Shown here: one piece after another, positions 12,194-25,593 of the stretch | Layout of the letters: the number at the start of each line of letters is the position of its first letter | How positions within the stretch are numbered: position 1 is the first letter of the stretch | The notes under the pieces: model-generated | What the model saw: only the letters and a program-made list of their open reading frames with translations | What the model was told of the DNA's origin: nothing | Database searches by the model: none | Translations under genes and position numbers: made by a program | Assembly (NCBI GenBank): GCA_023375675.1 | Contig: JALQBC010000079.1 | Location: forward strand, 1 to 64,000 | DNA length: 64,000 nucleotides | Origin: Cytospora piceicola | Lineage: Eukaryota > Ascomycota > Sordariomycetes > Diaporthales > Cytosporaceae | Reading direction: 5' to 3'

Positions 12194-12857
12194 ATGCGTT
12201 CTGCACGACTGCTCCTTACTCTGGCCACTATCGCTGGGGCTTCCAGCCCACAGTCCCGCTCTCGCCATTATTCTAGCCATCTTATGGTCTCCTGCTGCGT
12301 GTGATTTATGAAGACAGTGCCTGGTCTGACGAAGGAAAGTTGTCTAGCCTTAACGAGACGGTCGAAAGACGCCTGGTCGCGGTCGTCTCCGACACTAGCG
12401 TCTGCTATGATGAACCGTTCGACAACTAAGATGTCGAAGCACGTACCTAGATACAGAACACTTGAGATGCTGCTGATTTTTATTAATCAGACACAGCCTC
12501 TCCCCTTGGGTCCCCGGCTGAAGCTCCTGATAATGTAGAGAGCGATACTGACTCGAACTGTATAGTTCTCGCCTTACCGGCCGAAGTCTTGTAGATTGAT
12601 GTATTTTAAGAACTACACTTGTGATCTATTAACGGATATGTTTTAGCTTTGCGAGTTGAACCGTTACGTGAGCTACGTAATTAACGTCACCGGTGTTGCG
12701 GATGTCTAGGCCGGCATCGAGTTTACGAGGAAGAATAACGTTAGACTGACTATTAAGAACACAGGTTATAAGTAAGTTAAAAGCAACACCGAACGAGGTA
12801 CATGAAAATTCTACTACTGACTATATAGGTTCGTAGCTACGTAGGTAAGTCCATAGG
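12194..12857 (+). pseudogene. FAD-linked oxidoreductase, 5' half (disrupted)
   Basis: The start MRSARLLLTLATIAGA is a plausible secretion signal. In shifted frames follow LNETVERRLVAVV and SVCYDE, which match the N-terminal part of secreted FAD-binding (isoamyl-alcohol-oxidase/BBE type) enzymes. Further on come VADV-stop-AGIEFTRKNNVRL and TIKNTGY, the start of the FAD-binding PCMH domain. A 65-bp intron fits at 12772-12836 (GTAAGT donor, CTGAC branch). Several stops are TAA or TAG where the family has Gln or Trp codons, the RIP pattern. The coding sequence then stops at the left LTR of retrotransposon A. Restoring the duplicated target sites gives the family motif GKSTGKGSLSLWT across both insertions, so this is the same gene as 25594-26340. 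Confidence 0.85.
12853..12857. repeat. Target-site duplication of retrotransposon A, left
   Basis: ATAGG immediately precedes the TG of the left LTR. Its partner at 19214-19218 is ACAGG, differing by one RIP-type C-to-T change. Confidence 0.85.
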
Positions 12858-13023
12858 TGTTATACGTAATATATACTTAATTAATATATTAATGTATTGT
12901 CTTATACCCCGCTTACTCGGGTATGTTAATTTCTATATTAAATATATCTCGAAGTTAATTATATAACTTACTTATTTATATAGACCGAGGTATTTCTGTA
13001 AATACCTTTACTACCGTCTAATA
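12858..13023. repeat. LTR, left copy of element A
   Basis: This 166-bp LTR begins TGTTATACGTAAT and ends CCGTCTAATA. Both are RIP-type versions of TGTCACACGTAAT and CCGTCTGACA in the solo LTR. Confidence 0.9.
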
Positions 13024-16000
13024 TACCTTTTAAAAGAAGTTATCTATAAATAAGTTTCTTTATATAAGCCTTTTTCTTAAGATATTAATTTTTATAGAAA
13101 GGTAAGGTAGGTAAGGCCTGTTATAGCTATATAGCTAACTATATTTAGTAGTATCGTTTATAAAACGCGTTTTTTCTTTTTTTTTATTATTATATAATTA
13201 TTATTACTATTATTACTACTATAATAGTAGTAATAATAATAACTAATAAAGCCTTAGTAATTCTTTTTATATATTCCTTTTTAATTGTTTATATAATACT
13301 TTTTTATTTTAAAGAAAAAATAGCCGAAATAGTTAACAATATATTTTAAGTTAAACTAAGCCTTATTTTAAAATAAACTATTTTTATATATTTTTTTATA
13401 TCTTTATCTTTTATATTCTTTTTAATTAGTATATAGCTTAATAGTATTATCGTTTATTTAAACGATAATAATAATAATAAAAATAAGAATAAAAATAAAG
13501 ATATAAATAAAAATAAAAATAAAATCGAAAATAAAGATAAAGAAAAGAATAAAAATAAAAGTAAAAATAAAAGTAAAACCGGTATAAAGCTTATTATAAG
13601 TACTTTTTCTATAGTTCTTTTTACTAAGTTATTTATTAATACCTTTATTTTAAAAAGATAAAAAAGTTAAAAGTTAGCTATAGCTTTTAACTACTTTTTA
13701 TACTTTATATATAATATAATTTACCGAGATTTATATTATACTTTACTAGTATTATACTTATTAATAAATATATTAAAAGTTTATAAACTTTTATTATAAC
13801 TAAGTTAAAAGTTATATAAAGGTATATATATAGTATATATAAGTTAACTATATATACTTTTTTATATTAGTTAATATAAAGCTTAAAGTTTATACTTTTA
13901 ATTCTTTTTATAAAAGAATTCGAAAAGGCGTTTAAACTAATAAAGGTAAAGTAAAAAAGGTATATTATTATATATATACCTTTTTTACTAATATTATAGC
14001 TATTAAAGTTATATAAAAGTAAAAGGTTTTTTTAAACTTTTACTTTTAATTAGTAATTTAGTTATAAAGGAAAGCTATTAATTTTAAGTATAGTAATTTA
14101 TTTAAAAATAATATAATATAATCTAAATATTTTTATATATAAGCTAATGTATTTTATAATATTCTTTTCTTTTTTAATTCTATAATATATACTTTTATAT
14201 ATTTATATTAAATTAGTAAGTTTTTTAGCTTATTAATTATATTGTTTTTTAAGTTTTTTATTTTTAATTTTTAAATTTTATCTTTAATATTAACTAGCTT
14301 AAATTAAACAATAAACTTTTAATAGCTAATAATAAAAAGTATTTTAGTTAGTTTATTAATAATTATATTTAAAATATTAACGTAATTAATATATAAGTAT
14401 TTTTATTAAACTTTTTATTATAACTAGTAATTATATATATTTATATAATAAAGTTTTATATTAAGCTAAGTAATCTTTTTATTTACTAGCTTAATTATTT
14501 ATATATTATTATATTATAACTAAATAGTCTATTAGTTAAACTAAACTTTTAGTTTTTATATAAGCCGATATTAAAAAAAGGCTTTTTTTAATACTTAAAT
14601 AAAAGAAAGTAATTTAGCTTTTATAATAAAAGTAGTTATAGTATTTTATTTATTTACTTTTTATTTAATATATTTATTAAATAATTTTATTATATATACT
14701 TATAAACTTTAATAATTTAAGCTATTATTAGTAAAAGATAAGTTACTTTATACTTTAAAAAAGTTTACTTTTTTTAATTTAAAAATAAAAGCTAATATTT
14801 AAATAAAATATATTAAAACCCGATTAGTTATTTTATAATACTATAGCTCGGGATTAATATTAAACTATATAAGCTTAAATACTATAAAAGCTATATTTAA
14901 CTTTATAATTATTATTATATATAAAATTAATTCGACTTTACATTAATATAAATAAGTTAATATAATAAATACCTAATTTAAATATAATAATAGTTTTATT
15001 AAAGCTATTAATATTTTATATAAAGCTTATTATTAAGTTTATATAAAAGATAATATTTTATTTATATAATTTACTTAAAAAAGCTAAATCTTTTATATAG
15101 CTTTATCTCGAAGTATTATAATATTTAAAAACTATTAAAGGTTATTTCTACTTATAATTCTATATTATAACTTTAGTTATTTAATAGCTTTTTTAACTAC
15201 TTTTTTATTTTTACTTTAATATATAATAACGATATTATTTATATAAAAGAAGATTAATATATTATTTTACATAAAATAATAAAGCTTATAAAGAATTAAG
15301 GTAAAACCGATCTCTTTAAATATATAAGTAAGTTCTTTTTATTATAGTAATAAAGATTCTTTAAGTTTATAAAAGGCTTTTTTTAATAAAAAAACCTACT
15401 TTAGCTTTCGATATTCTTATAGTATATATATATAAATCTCTTTATTAAATAATATATTAATAAAAGTATTAACTATATTATATTAAATAAGTTTAAAATC
15501 GAACTTAGCTATAATTATTATTATTATTTTAAATAATTTTTTAATAAAAGTAGCTATATAGGTTTTTTTTATATCGCTTTTTTATTATTAATTCTTTTAA
15601 ATAACTAGCTAAGCTTTATATTTAGTAAAAAACCTATATTTATTATATTTATAAATATATACTTATATATAGTTTAATAAAGTTTTTTTAGTTATTATAT
15701 TTATTACGTTTTTTTTTTATAACTATATTTCTTTATAACTTTAAAAATAGTTTTTTTTTATTTATTTAAATAAGTCTTTATAAATATATTTATAACGTTT
15801 ATAAAACGTCTTTAAAGCTAAAAGTAGCTTTTATTTATATATTTTCTGTTTTTTTTATAAGCGGTATAATATCGTTTTCGAATTTATACTTTTTATTTCT
15901 TAAAATAACCTTTTTATTTTTCTTTATATTATACTTTTTATAATAGTTTTTTTATTTTACTATTTTAACTAGTTTTATAGTTTTTTTATATTAAACGTTA

Positions 16001-19000
16001 AAATTTATAAATATACTTTATTAATTTAAAGTATTATTTTATCTTTTAAATACTTTTTATTTATTTTTATTATAAAAGCTATAAAGATAAAGCTATATAG
16101 TAAAAGAAGAGATATTTTTAAAGTTAGCAGATATATATATATTTTATTTAAAAAGTAATTAGTTTTTTTAATATACTTTTTTACTATTTTATTTTTATTT
16201 TTATATACTTTTATTTTTATATTAACTTTAATATAAATAATATTACTTTTAAGATTTTTTACTTTTTTTTTTTTAAGTAAAGTATTTATTAAGTTTTTTT
16301 ATAAAATTATTTATTAATATAAGTATTTTTATAATATATTAGTATTTACTTTTCGGATATTATTTTATAAGTAGTTTATTTAGCTATTAAATGTTATTTT
16401 CTTATTAAAAATAATATCTTTTAAAGTATATATTTTATTAGTTTAAAAGTTTTATATTTTATAAATATTAATTAATTTATATTTTATAAAGTAGCTTATT
16501 TAAGCTTAAAAGTTTATTTTTTTTAATTATTTTATTTTACTTTATATTATAAGTATTATTATATATACTTTATAACTAAATACTTATAAATAATATATTT
16601 AAAAGCAGAAATTAATAAAAAACTTAGTTATAAGTTTATTTTATTTTTCTAATAAAGTTTTTTATTACTTTTAAATATACTTTAAAAGTCGGTTATATAA
16701 ATATATAACTACTTTAATTACTTTTTTTTAAAGAAAATTTAAAAGTTTTATATAAACTATTATATACTTTACTTTTATAATAACTATACCTTTTAAACGC
16801 TTAGTAGTATTATTTTATACTTATATTTATAATATTAAAGGTTTAATTTTAACGTTATTATTATTTTTTAATTAGTTTTTTAACTATTATAGTTTAATAA
16901 TTTCTTTATTATATTCGAAGGTTTTAAGTATTACTTTTTTATTTTTTATAGTTTTTATAAATAATTTTAATAAACGTTTTAATATAGTTTAATTTTAGTT
17001 TCGAAAGTAATAATTATATATTACCTTTATTTTATAGTAAGTAAAGAAAGCTATTATTTTATATTTTTTAAAGTTTTTTATAATATCGGTAAAATTTAAA
17101 ACGAAGTATTAAATTTCTTATAGTTTTTTTCGAAAAACTTAAAATATTTATATTTTTATTTTCTTTATAATATATTCGTTATATTTATATATATAAGGCT
17201 TTTACTTTATTTAAATACTTTAATATAAGCTAATAACTTTATTAAGTCTTTTTAGCTTTAAATGTTTTAGCTATAGATATTAAAATTTATTTAAAACTTA
17301 TTATCTTATTTTTTATAATATTATATTAAATAAAGCTGTTTTTTCTTTAAGTATAACCTTAGTTATAGTATTTAAAAGTTTCTTTAATATATTTTATTTA
17401 TATTTTAAAGAGAAAGTATATAAAAGGAAGTTATTATAGTTTTATTTAATAGTATTTTAGTTTTTTTTATTATTTTAATAGTATCTTTTCTTTTAAAACT
17501 AGTTAAATAGTATAAGGTTATATATAAATTTTTTATAAAAAGCTACGTTTTTAACTTTAAATATTTTTAAGTTATTATTTCTTTATACTTTAATATCGAC
17601 TTTTTTTTATATAAAGATAAGTATTTCTTTATTTTTAATAATTATATATTTAAAAAGGTTTATTATTTTAACGTTTATAAACTAATAAATATTATTAAAG
17701 ATAAGTATAATTATATTTAAGTTTAGTAAGGTTAACTATATAAATAAGTAAATAAATTCGATTTTTATATTTTAAAACGTTATTTATACTTTAACTAAAA
17801 ACGTAGTTAATATATACCTTTATATTAGTTATTATTTACTTACCTTTTAAATCTTAAGCTTTTCGATTTAATAAGCTAGGTTTTTATTTTATTAGATTTT
17901 TTACTTTATTATTAAAACGTTAAGATAATATAGTTTAAACTATAAAATAGTTTCTTTAAAAAATATTACTTAATAGTTTTATAAGCAGTACGGTTTTTTA
18001 TATACTTTATATAACGCTTTATTATATTTAAATAAAGATTTATTTTTACTTTCTTTCTGTTTTAAGCTATTTTAAGCTTATTTTCTTTTTAACTTACTTT
18101 TACTTTATTTTACTAATTCTTTTATTAAAGTTTCTTTTTAACTATATTAAATATTATATACTATATATATATTACGTTTTATCCGGTTATATAAAGTAAC
18201 TGTTTTTATTATTAAATATAGTTTTTAATAAAAGTTTATTATTATATAAATATAACTAAAACTATTATTATTTATTTTTAACTAGTTATTAATTTTATAA
18301 TTAGTTATTTAGTTTTTAAAATAATTTATATAGTTAAGTATTATAAATAAATAGTTTATTTAATTATAAGCTTTAAAAACTTAAAAGATTTAATATTTAT
18401 TATTTATAACTATTATTTTTTCTTACTTTTTAATTTAAATTATAAGTTATTTTTATATTATTTTATAATTTAAAGCTATTAATATTATATTATAATTATT
18501 TAAAGTATCGGCTTTTTTATTTTATATTTTTAGCTATATTATTATTAGTAAATTAATATACTAGTTATTTAAATCTTTAATATAATAATATATTAAAATA
18601 TAAGTTTTTATAACCGAATTTAATACTTAACTTTATATTATTACTTTTTAAGTTTTATATATATTTTACCTTTTTATATTAAACTTATAGTCTTTTTATA
18701 CTTATAAATAGTTTATATAACTAGTTATAAATAGTTTTAAAACTTTAATAACTAAGCTTAAAGCTTTATATTATATTGTTATTTAATATATTAAAATAGC
18801 CTATTCGAACTTTTTTAATAATAATATTTATAAAGAAGATAATTAAGCTTTCTTTTATATTATAGCTAGCTAAATATCTGTTTATTCTATTTTAATTTTA
18901 AGCTAATTTTTAAAGGTATTTTAGTTTTTAAAAGTTTTATAAATAACTATAGTACTAGTTAAAGTATTATAAGCTATTATTTTTTTTTTAAGCAGGTATA

Positions 19001-19047
19001 TATATAGTATAATACAATTAACTTTTATAATATATAAAACTTTTAAT

Positions 19048-19213
19048 TATTATATATAATATATACTTAATTAATATATTAATATATTATCTCGTACCCT
19101 GCTTACTTAGGTACGTTAATTTTTATATTAAATATATCTTAAAGTTAATTATATAACTTGCTTATTTATATAAACCGAGGTATTTCTGTAAGCACCTCTG
19201 CTGCCGTCTAATA
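19048..19213. repeat. LTR, right copy of element A
   Basis: This 166-bp LTR begins TATTATATATAATATATACT and ends CCGTCTAATA. It is followed by the duplication ACAGG at 19214-19218. Confidence 0.9.
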
Positions 19214-19234
19214 ACAGGTAAGGGTAGCCTGTCT
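19214..19234 (+). pseudogene. 21-bp sliver of the FAD oxidoreductase gene between two retrotransposons
   Basis: The sequence holds ACAGG (right target duplication of A), 11 unique bases TAAGGGTAGCC, and TGTCT (left target duplication of B). Read through the two repaired insertion sites, it supplies the codons for the Thr-Gly-Lys-Gly-Ser-Leu part of the oxidoreductase motif. It proves two independent insertions in one gene. Confidence 0.85.
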
Positions 19235-19400
19235 TATTATATATAATATATACTCGATTGATTTATTAATGTATTATCTCGTACCCTGTTTATTTAGGTA
19301 TGCTAATTTCTATATTAAATATATTCCGAAGTTAATTATATAACTTGCTTATTTATATAGACCGAGGTATTTCTGTAAGTACCTTTACTACCGTCTAATA
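19235..19400. repeat. LTR, left copy of element B
   Basis: This 166-bp LTR begins TATTATATATAATATATACT and ends CCGTCTAATA. Against the solo LTR every difference in the first 23 bases is C-to-T or G-to-A. Confidence 0.9.
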
Positions 19401-20056
19401 TACCCTTTAAAGGAAGCTATTTACAGATAAGTTTCTTTATATAAGCCTTTTTCTTAAAGTGTTAACCCTTATAAAAGGGTAAAGTAAGTAAGGCTTATTA
19501 TAGCTGTATAGCTAACTATATTTAGTAGTATCGCTTATAAAACGTATTTCTTTTCTTTTTATTTACTGTTATATAGTTATTACTACTATTATTATTACTG
19601 TAGTAGTAGTAGTAATAATAACTAGTAAAGCTTTAACAGTCCTTTTTATATATTTCTTTTTAATCGTTTATATAGTGCCTTTCTATTTTAAAAAAAAAGT
19701 AGCCGAAATAATTAACAATATATTTTTTATTAGGCTAAGCCTTGCTTTAAGGCAGGCTACCTTTATATATCTTCTTATATCTTTATCCTTTACGTTTTTT
19801 CTAATTAGTATATAGCTTAACGGTATTATCGTTTACTTAAACGATAATAACGACGATAAAGATAAAGATAAGAACGAGAATATAAATAAAGACGAAGACG
19901 AAGTTAAAAACGAAAATAAAAAAGAGGATAAAAATAAAAGTAAGGGTAAGGGTAAGGCCGGTATAAAGCCTGTTATAAGTACTTTTTCTGTAGTTCCTTT
20001 TACTAAGTTATCTACTAATACCTTTATTTTAAAGAGATAAAGAGGTTAAAGGCTAG

Positions 20057-20356
20057 CTATAGCCTTCGACTACTCTTTATACTCTGTATATAATACGATC
20101 CGTTAAGATCCGTATTATACCTTACCGGCGTTATATCTACTAATAGGCGTATTAAAGGTTTATAGACTCTTATTATAACTAGGCTAAAGGTTATATAAAA
20201 ACGTATACGCGGTATATATAGGTTAATTATATATACCTTCTTATACCGGTTAGTATAAAGCTTAAAGTCTGTACTTTCGATTCCTTTTATAAGAGAATTC
20301 GAAAGGGCGTTTAAACCGATAAAGGTAAAGTAAAAAAGGTACGTTATTATATACAT
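20057..20356 (-). pseudogene. Residual open frame inside retrotransposon B
   Basis: This is a 99-codon frame in AT-rich sequence, rich in Tyr, Ile and Leu, for example LYIPRIRFYITFSL and DITPVRYNTDLNG. On the minus strand it would lie near the 3' end of the element. No reverse transcriptase, integrase or protease motif is seen. It probably survives by chance within a mutated polyprotein gene. Confidence 0.3.
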
Positions 20357-23300
20357 ACCTCTTTTATTAGTATTATAGCCGTTAAAGCTATATAAAAGTA
20401 AAAGGCTTTTTTAAACTTTTACCTTTAATTAGTAATTTAACCGTAAAAGAAAGGCTGCCGACTTTAAGTATAGTAGTTTACTTAAAAATAATATAATATA
20501 ATCTAAGCGCTTTTATATACGGGCCGGCGTGCTTTACAACTCTTTTTTTCTTTTTAATTCCGTAATATATACTTTTATATATCCGTATTAGATTAGTAAG
20601 TCTTTTAGCTTATTAATTATATCGTTTTTTAGGTCTTTTACCTATCGTTTTCGAATTTTATCCTCGATATTAACTAGCTTAAGTTAAGCGATAAACTTTT
20701 AGTAGCTAGTAATAAAAAGTACCTTAGTTAGTCTATTAGTAACTATATCTAAGATACTAACGTAATTAATACGTAAGTGTTTTTACTAGACTTCTTACTA
20801 TAGCTAGTAATTATATATATTTATATAACGAAGTTTTATATTAAGTTAAGTAATTTTTTTATTTATTAGCTTAATCGTTTATATATTATTATATTATAAC
20901 TAAATAGTTTATTAGTTAAACTAAACCCTTAGTTCTTATATAAGCCGATATTAAAAAAAGGCTTCTTTTAATACTTAAGTAAGAGAGAGTAACTTAGCCT
21001 TTATAGTAAAGGTAGTTATAGTATCTTACTTATTCGCCCTTTATCCGATACATTTATTAAACAGTTTTATTATATATACCTACGAACTTTAACGGTTTAA
21101 GCTATTATCGGTAAAAAACGAGTCGCTTTACACCTTAAAGGAATCTGCTTTTTTTAATTCGAAAATAAGAGCTAATATTTAAGTAAAATATATTAGGACT
21201 CGGTTAGCTGTTTTATAATACTATAGCCTTAAATTAATATTAAATTACGTAAGCTTAAATACTATAAAGGCTATATCTAGCTTTATAATTACTACCGTAT
21301 ACAGAATTAATCCGACTTTACGTTAATACAGATAAGCTAATATAATAAACGCTTTATCCGGATATAGTAACAGTTTTGCTAAGGCTATTAGTGTTTTATA
21401 TAAAGCCTGCTACTATATTTACGCGAAAAACGATATTTTATTTATATAGTTTACTTAAGAAAGCTAAATCTTTTATATAGCTTTATCTCGAAGTATCGTA
21501 ATACTTAGAAACTACTAAAGGTTATCTCCGCTTATAATTCTATATTATAACTTTAGCTACTTAATAGCTTCTTTAGCTATTTTCTTATCTTTACTTTAAT
21601 ATATAATAATAATATTATTTACGTAAAAGAAAATTAGTACGTTACTTTATATAAAATAATAAAGCTTATAAAGAACTAAGGTAAAACCGATCTCTTTAAG
21701 TATATAAGTAAGTTCTTTTTACTATAGTAATAAAGATTCTTTAAGTCTATAAAAGGCCTTTTTTAGTAAAAGGACTTACTTTAGCTTTCGATATCCTTAT
21801 AATATACGTATATAAATCTCCTTATTAAGTAATACGTTAACGAAAGTATTAACCGTATTATATTAAATAAGTTCGAAATTAAACTTAGCTATAATCGCTA
21901 TTACTATTTTAAATAACTTTTTAATAAAGGTAACTACGTAGGTTTCTTTTATATCGCCCTTTTATTATTAATCCCTTCGGATAACTAGCCGGGCTTTATA
22001 TTTAGTAAAAAACCTATACTTATTATATTTATAAATATATACCTATATATAGTTTAGTAAAGTCTTTTTAGTTATTACGTCTACTACCTTTTCTTCTTAT
22101 AACCGTATTTTCTTATAGCTTTAAAGATAATCCCTCTTTACTTACCTAAATAGGTTTTTATAAATATATCCGTAGCGTTTATAAAACGTTTTTAAAGCTA
22201 AAGGTAGCTTTTGTTTATATATCTTTTATCTTTTTTATAAACGGTATAATATTATATCCGGATCTACGCTTTTTATCCCTCGAGATAACCTTTTTATCTC
22301 TTTTTATACTATACCCTTTATAATAGTCTTCCCGTCTTACTATCTTAGTTAGTTTTATAGTTTTCTTATATTAAACGTTAAGATTTATAAGCGTACTTTA
22401 TTAGTTTAAAATACTGTTTTATCTTTTAAGTATTTTTCGTCTATTCTTATTATAAAAGCTATAAAGATAGAGCTATATAGCAGAAAAAGAGATACCTTTA
22501 AGGTTAGTAGGTATATATACGTTTTACTTAAAAAGTAATTAGTTTTTTTAACGTACTCTTTTACTATTTTATTCTCGTTTTTATATACTTCTGCTTTTAT
22601 ATTAACTTTAGCGTAAACGATATTACTTTTAAGATTTTTTACTTCTTCTTTTTTAAGTAAAACACTTATTAAGTTCTCTTACGAGATTATCCGTTAATAT
22701 AGGTATTTTTATAATATATCGGTATTTACCTTTCGGATATTATCTTGTAAGTAGTTTATTTAGCTATTAAACGTTATCTTCTTATCGAAAATAATATCTT
22801 TTAAAGTATATACTTTATTAGTTTAAAGGTTTTATATCTTATAGATATTAGTCGATTTATATCTTATAAAGTAACTTATTTAAGCTTAAAGGTTTATCTT
22901 TTTTAGTCGCTTTATTTTACTTTATACCGTAGGTGTTATTATATATACTTTATAGCTAAATACCTGTAAATAGTATACTTAAGAGCAGAAATTAATAAAG
23001 AACTTAACTATAAGTTTATTCTATCTTTTTAATAAGGTTTTTTATCGTTTTTAGATATACTTCGGAAGCCGGTTATATAGATATACGACTACTTTAATTA
23101 CTTCTTTCTAAAAGAAATTTAAAAGTTTTATATAAATTATTATATACCTTACCTTTATAGTAACTATACCTTCTAAACGTTCGGTAGTATCGTTTTATAC
23201 TTATATTTAAAGTACCGAAGGCTTAATTTTAACGTTATTATCGTTTTCTAACTAATTTCTTAGCTATTATAGTTTAACGATTTCTTTATTATACTCGAAG

Positions 23301-25427
23301 GTTTTAAGTGTTATTTCTTTATTTTTTATAGTTCTTATAAAAGATTTTAGTAAATGCTTTAACGTAGTTTAGTCTCGGTTTCGAAAGTAATAGTTATATA
23401 TTACTCTTATTTTATAGTAGGTAAAGAAAGCTACCGTTTTATATCCTTTAAGGTCCTTTATAATATCGGTAAAATTTAAAACGAAACGTTAGATTTCTTA
23501 TAGTTCTTCTCGAAGGACCCGAAATACTTATTTTTTTATTTTTCTTATAGTATATCCGTTATATTCGTATATATAAGGCTTTTATCTTATCTAAACACTT
23601 CGGTATAAGCTAATAACCTTACTAAGTCTTTTTAGCCTCGGATATCTTAGCTGTAAGTATTAGAATTTATCCGAAACCTACTGTTTTATCTTTTATAACG
23701 TTATATTAAATAAAGCTACTCTTTCCCCGAACGTAACCTTAGTTATAGTATTTAAAAGCCTTTTTAGTATATTTTATCTATATTTTATAGAAAGAGTATA
23801 TAAGAAAGAGTTATTATAGTTCCGTTTAATAATATTTTAGTCTTTTTTATTATCTTAATAGTATCCTTTCTTTTAAAACTAATTAAATAGTATTAGGTTA
23901 TATACGAATCTTTTATAAAAGGCTATATTTTTAACTTTAAACACTTTTAGGCCGTTATCTCTTTATACCTTAATATCGACGTCTTTTTACGTAAGGATAG
24001 GTACTTTTTTATTTTTAGCGATTATATACTTAAAAGGTTTTACTACTTTAGTATTTATAAACCGATAAATATTATTAAAGATAGGTATAGTCGTATTTAA
24101 GTTTAATAGGGTTAACTATATAAGTAAGTAGATAGATTCGATCTTTATATTTTAAAACGTTATCTATACTTTAACTAAAAAAACGGCTAACGTATACCTT
24201 TATACTAATTATTATTTACCTGTTTTTTAAATTTTAAGCCTTTTAATCCGATAGGCTAAGTCTTTATCTTATTAAATCCTTTACTTCGTTACTAAAACGT
24301 CGGGATAATATAGTTTAAACTATAAAACGGCTTCTTTAAGGAATATTACCTAGTAGTTTTATAAGCGATACGGTTTTTTATATACCTTGTATAACGCTTT
24401 ACTACGTTTAAGTAAGGATTTTTTTTTACCTTTCTTTCGTTTTAAGCCGTTCCGGGCTTATTTTCTTCTTAGCTTACCTTTACTTTATTTCGCCGATCCT
24501 TTTATTAAGGTTTCCTTTTAACTATACTAAACATTATATACTACGTATACGTTATACTTTATCCGGTTATATAAGGCGACTACCTTTACTATTATATATA
24601 GTTCTTAATAAAGGTTTACTACCGTATAAATATAACTAAGACTATTATCGTTTATTTTTAACTAGTTAGTAATTTTATAGTTAATTACTTAGCCTTTAAG
24701 ATAATTTATATAGCTAAGTACTATAAATAAATAGTTTATTTAGCTATAAACTTTAAAGACTTAAGAGATTTAATATCTGTTATTTATAGCTATTACCTTT
24801 TCTTACTTTTTAATCTAAGTTCTAAGTCGTTTTTACGTTATTTTATAGTTTAAAGCTATTAGTATTATATTATAATTATCCGAGGTATCGGCTTTTCTGT
24901 TTCGTATCTTTAGCTACGTTATCGTTAGTAGATTAGCGTATTAGTTATTTAAATCCCCGGTATAGTAGTATATTAAAGTATAGGTTTCTATAACCGAATC
25001 TAATACTTAGCTTTATACCGCTACCTTTCGAGTTTTATATATATCCTACCTTTTCGTATTAAACTTATAGTTTTTTTATACTTATAAATAGTCTATATAG
25101 CTAGCTATAAATAGTTCCGAAACCTTAATAGTTAAGCTTAAGGCTTTATATTATACCGCCGTTTAACGTATTAAGGTAGCCTGTTCGAACTTTTTTAATA
25201 GTAATACCTATAAGGAAAATAGCTAAGCTTTTTCCCGTATTATAGCTAGCTAGATATCTATTTATTTTACTTTAATTTTAAACTAATTCTTAAAGGTATT
25301 TTAGTTTTTAAGGGTTTTATAAATAACCGTAGTACTAGTTAAAGTATTATAAGCTATTATTTCTTTTTCGAGTAGGTATACGTATAGTATAGCGCGATTA
25401 ACTTTTATAGCGTATAAAACTCTTAAT

Positions 25428-25593
25428 TATTATATATAATATATACTCGATTAATTTATTAATATATTGTCTTATACCCCGCTTACTCGGGTACGCTAAT
25501 TTCTATATTAAATATATCCCGAAGTTAATTATATAACTTACTTATTTATACGGACCGAGGTATTTCCGCAGGCACCCCTGCTGCCGTCTGACA
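25428..25593. repeat. LTR, right copy of element B
   Basis: This 166-bp LTR ends CCGTCTGACA exactly as the unmutated solo copy does. Its first half is RIP-mutated, while its end, next to GC-rich gene sequence, is not. Confidence 0.92.

Larger units (their letters stand above)
12858..19213 (-). mobile_element. Full-length LTR retrotransposon A, RIP-mutated
   Basis: The element is 6356 bp with 166-bp LTRs at 12858-13023 and 19048-19213, flanked by the 5-bp duplication ATAGG/ACAGG. The LTR ends correspond to TGTCA...TGACA of the unmutated solo copy at 46305, with C-to-T and G-to-A changes throughout. The interior is saturated with TA-rich sequence and no reading frame survives. It aligns colinearly with element B over its whole length. 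The strand is tentative: only on the minus strand do the LTRs carry a TATAAATAAG-like promoter box. Without surviving coding sequence I cannot assign it to copia or gypsy. Confidence 0.9.
19235..25593 (-). mobile_element. Full-length LTR retrotransposon B, RIP-mutated
   Basis: The element is 6359 bp with 166-bp LTRs at 19235-19400 and 25428-25593, and the target duplication TGTCT (19230-19234) / TGTCC (25594-25598). It has the same family and orientation as element A but retains more G and C, so it is less heavily mutated. Interior landmarks shared with A include a Lys/Asp/Asn-codon-rich repeat (near 13470-13560 in A and 19850-19960 in B). One short frame survives on the minus strand at 20057-20356 (99 aa), without a recognised domain. 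The last 40 bp of the right LTR are almost free of RIP changes. Confidence 0.9.

Noticed and set aside
12858..25593. A single tandem or three-LTR retrotransposon array
   Set aside because: Four complete LTRs and two different target duplications separated by unique gene sequence show two independent insertions.
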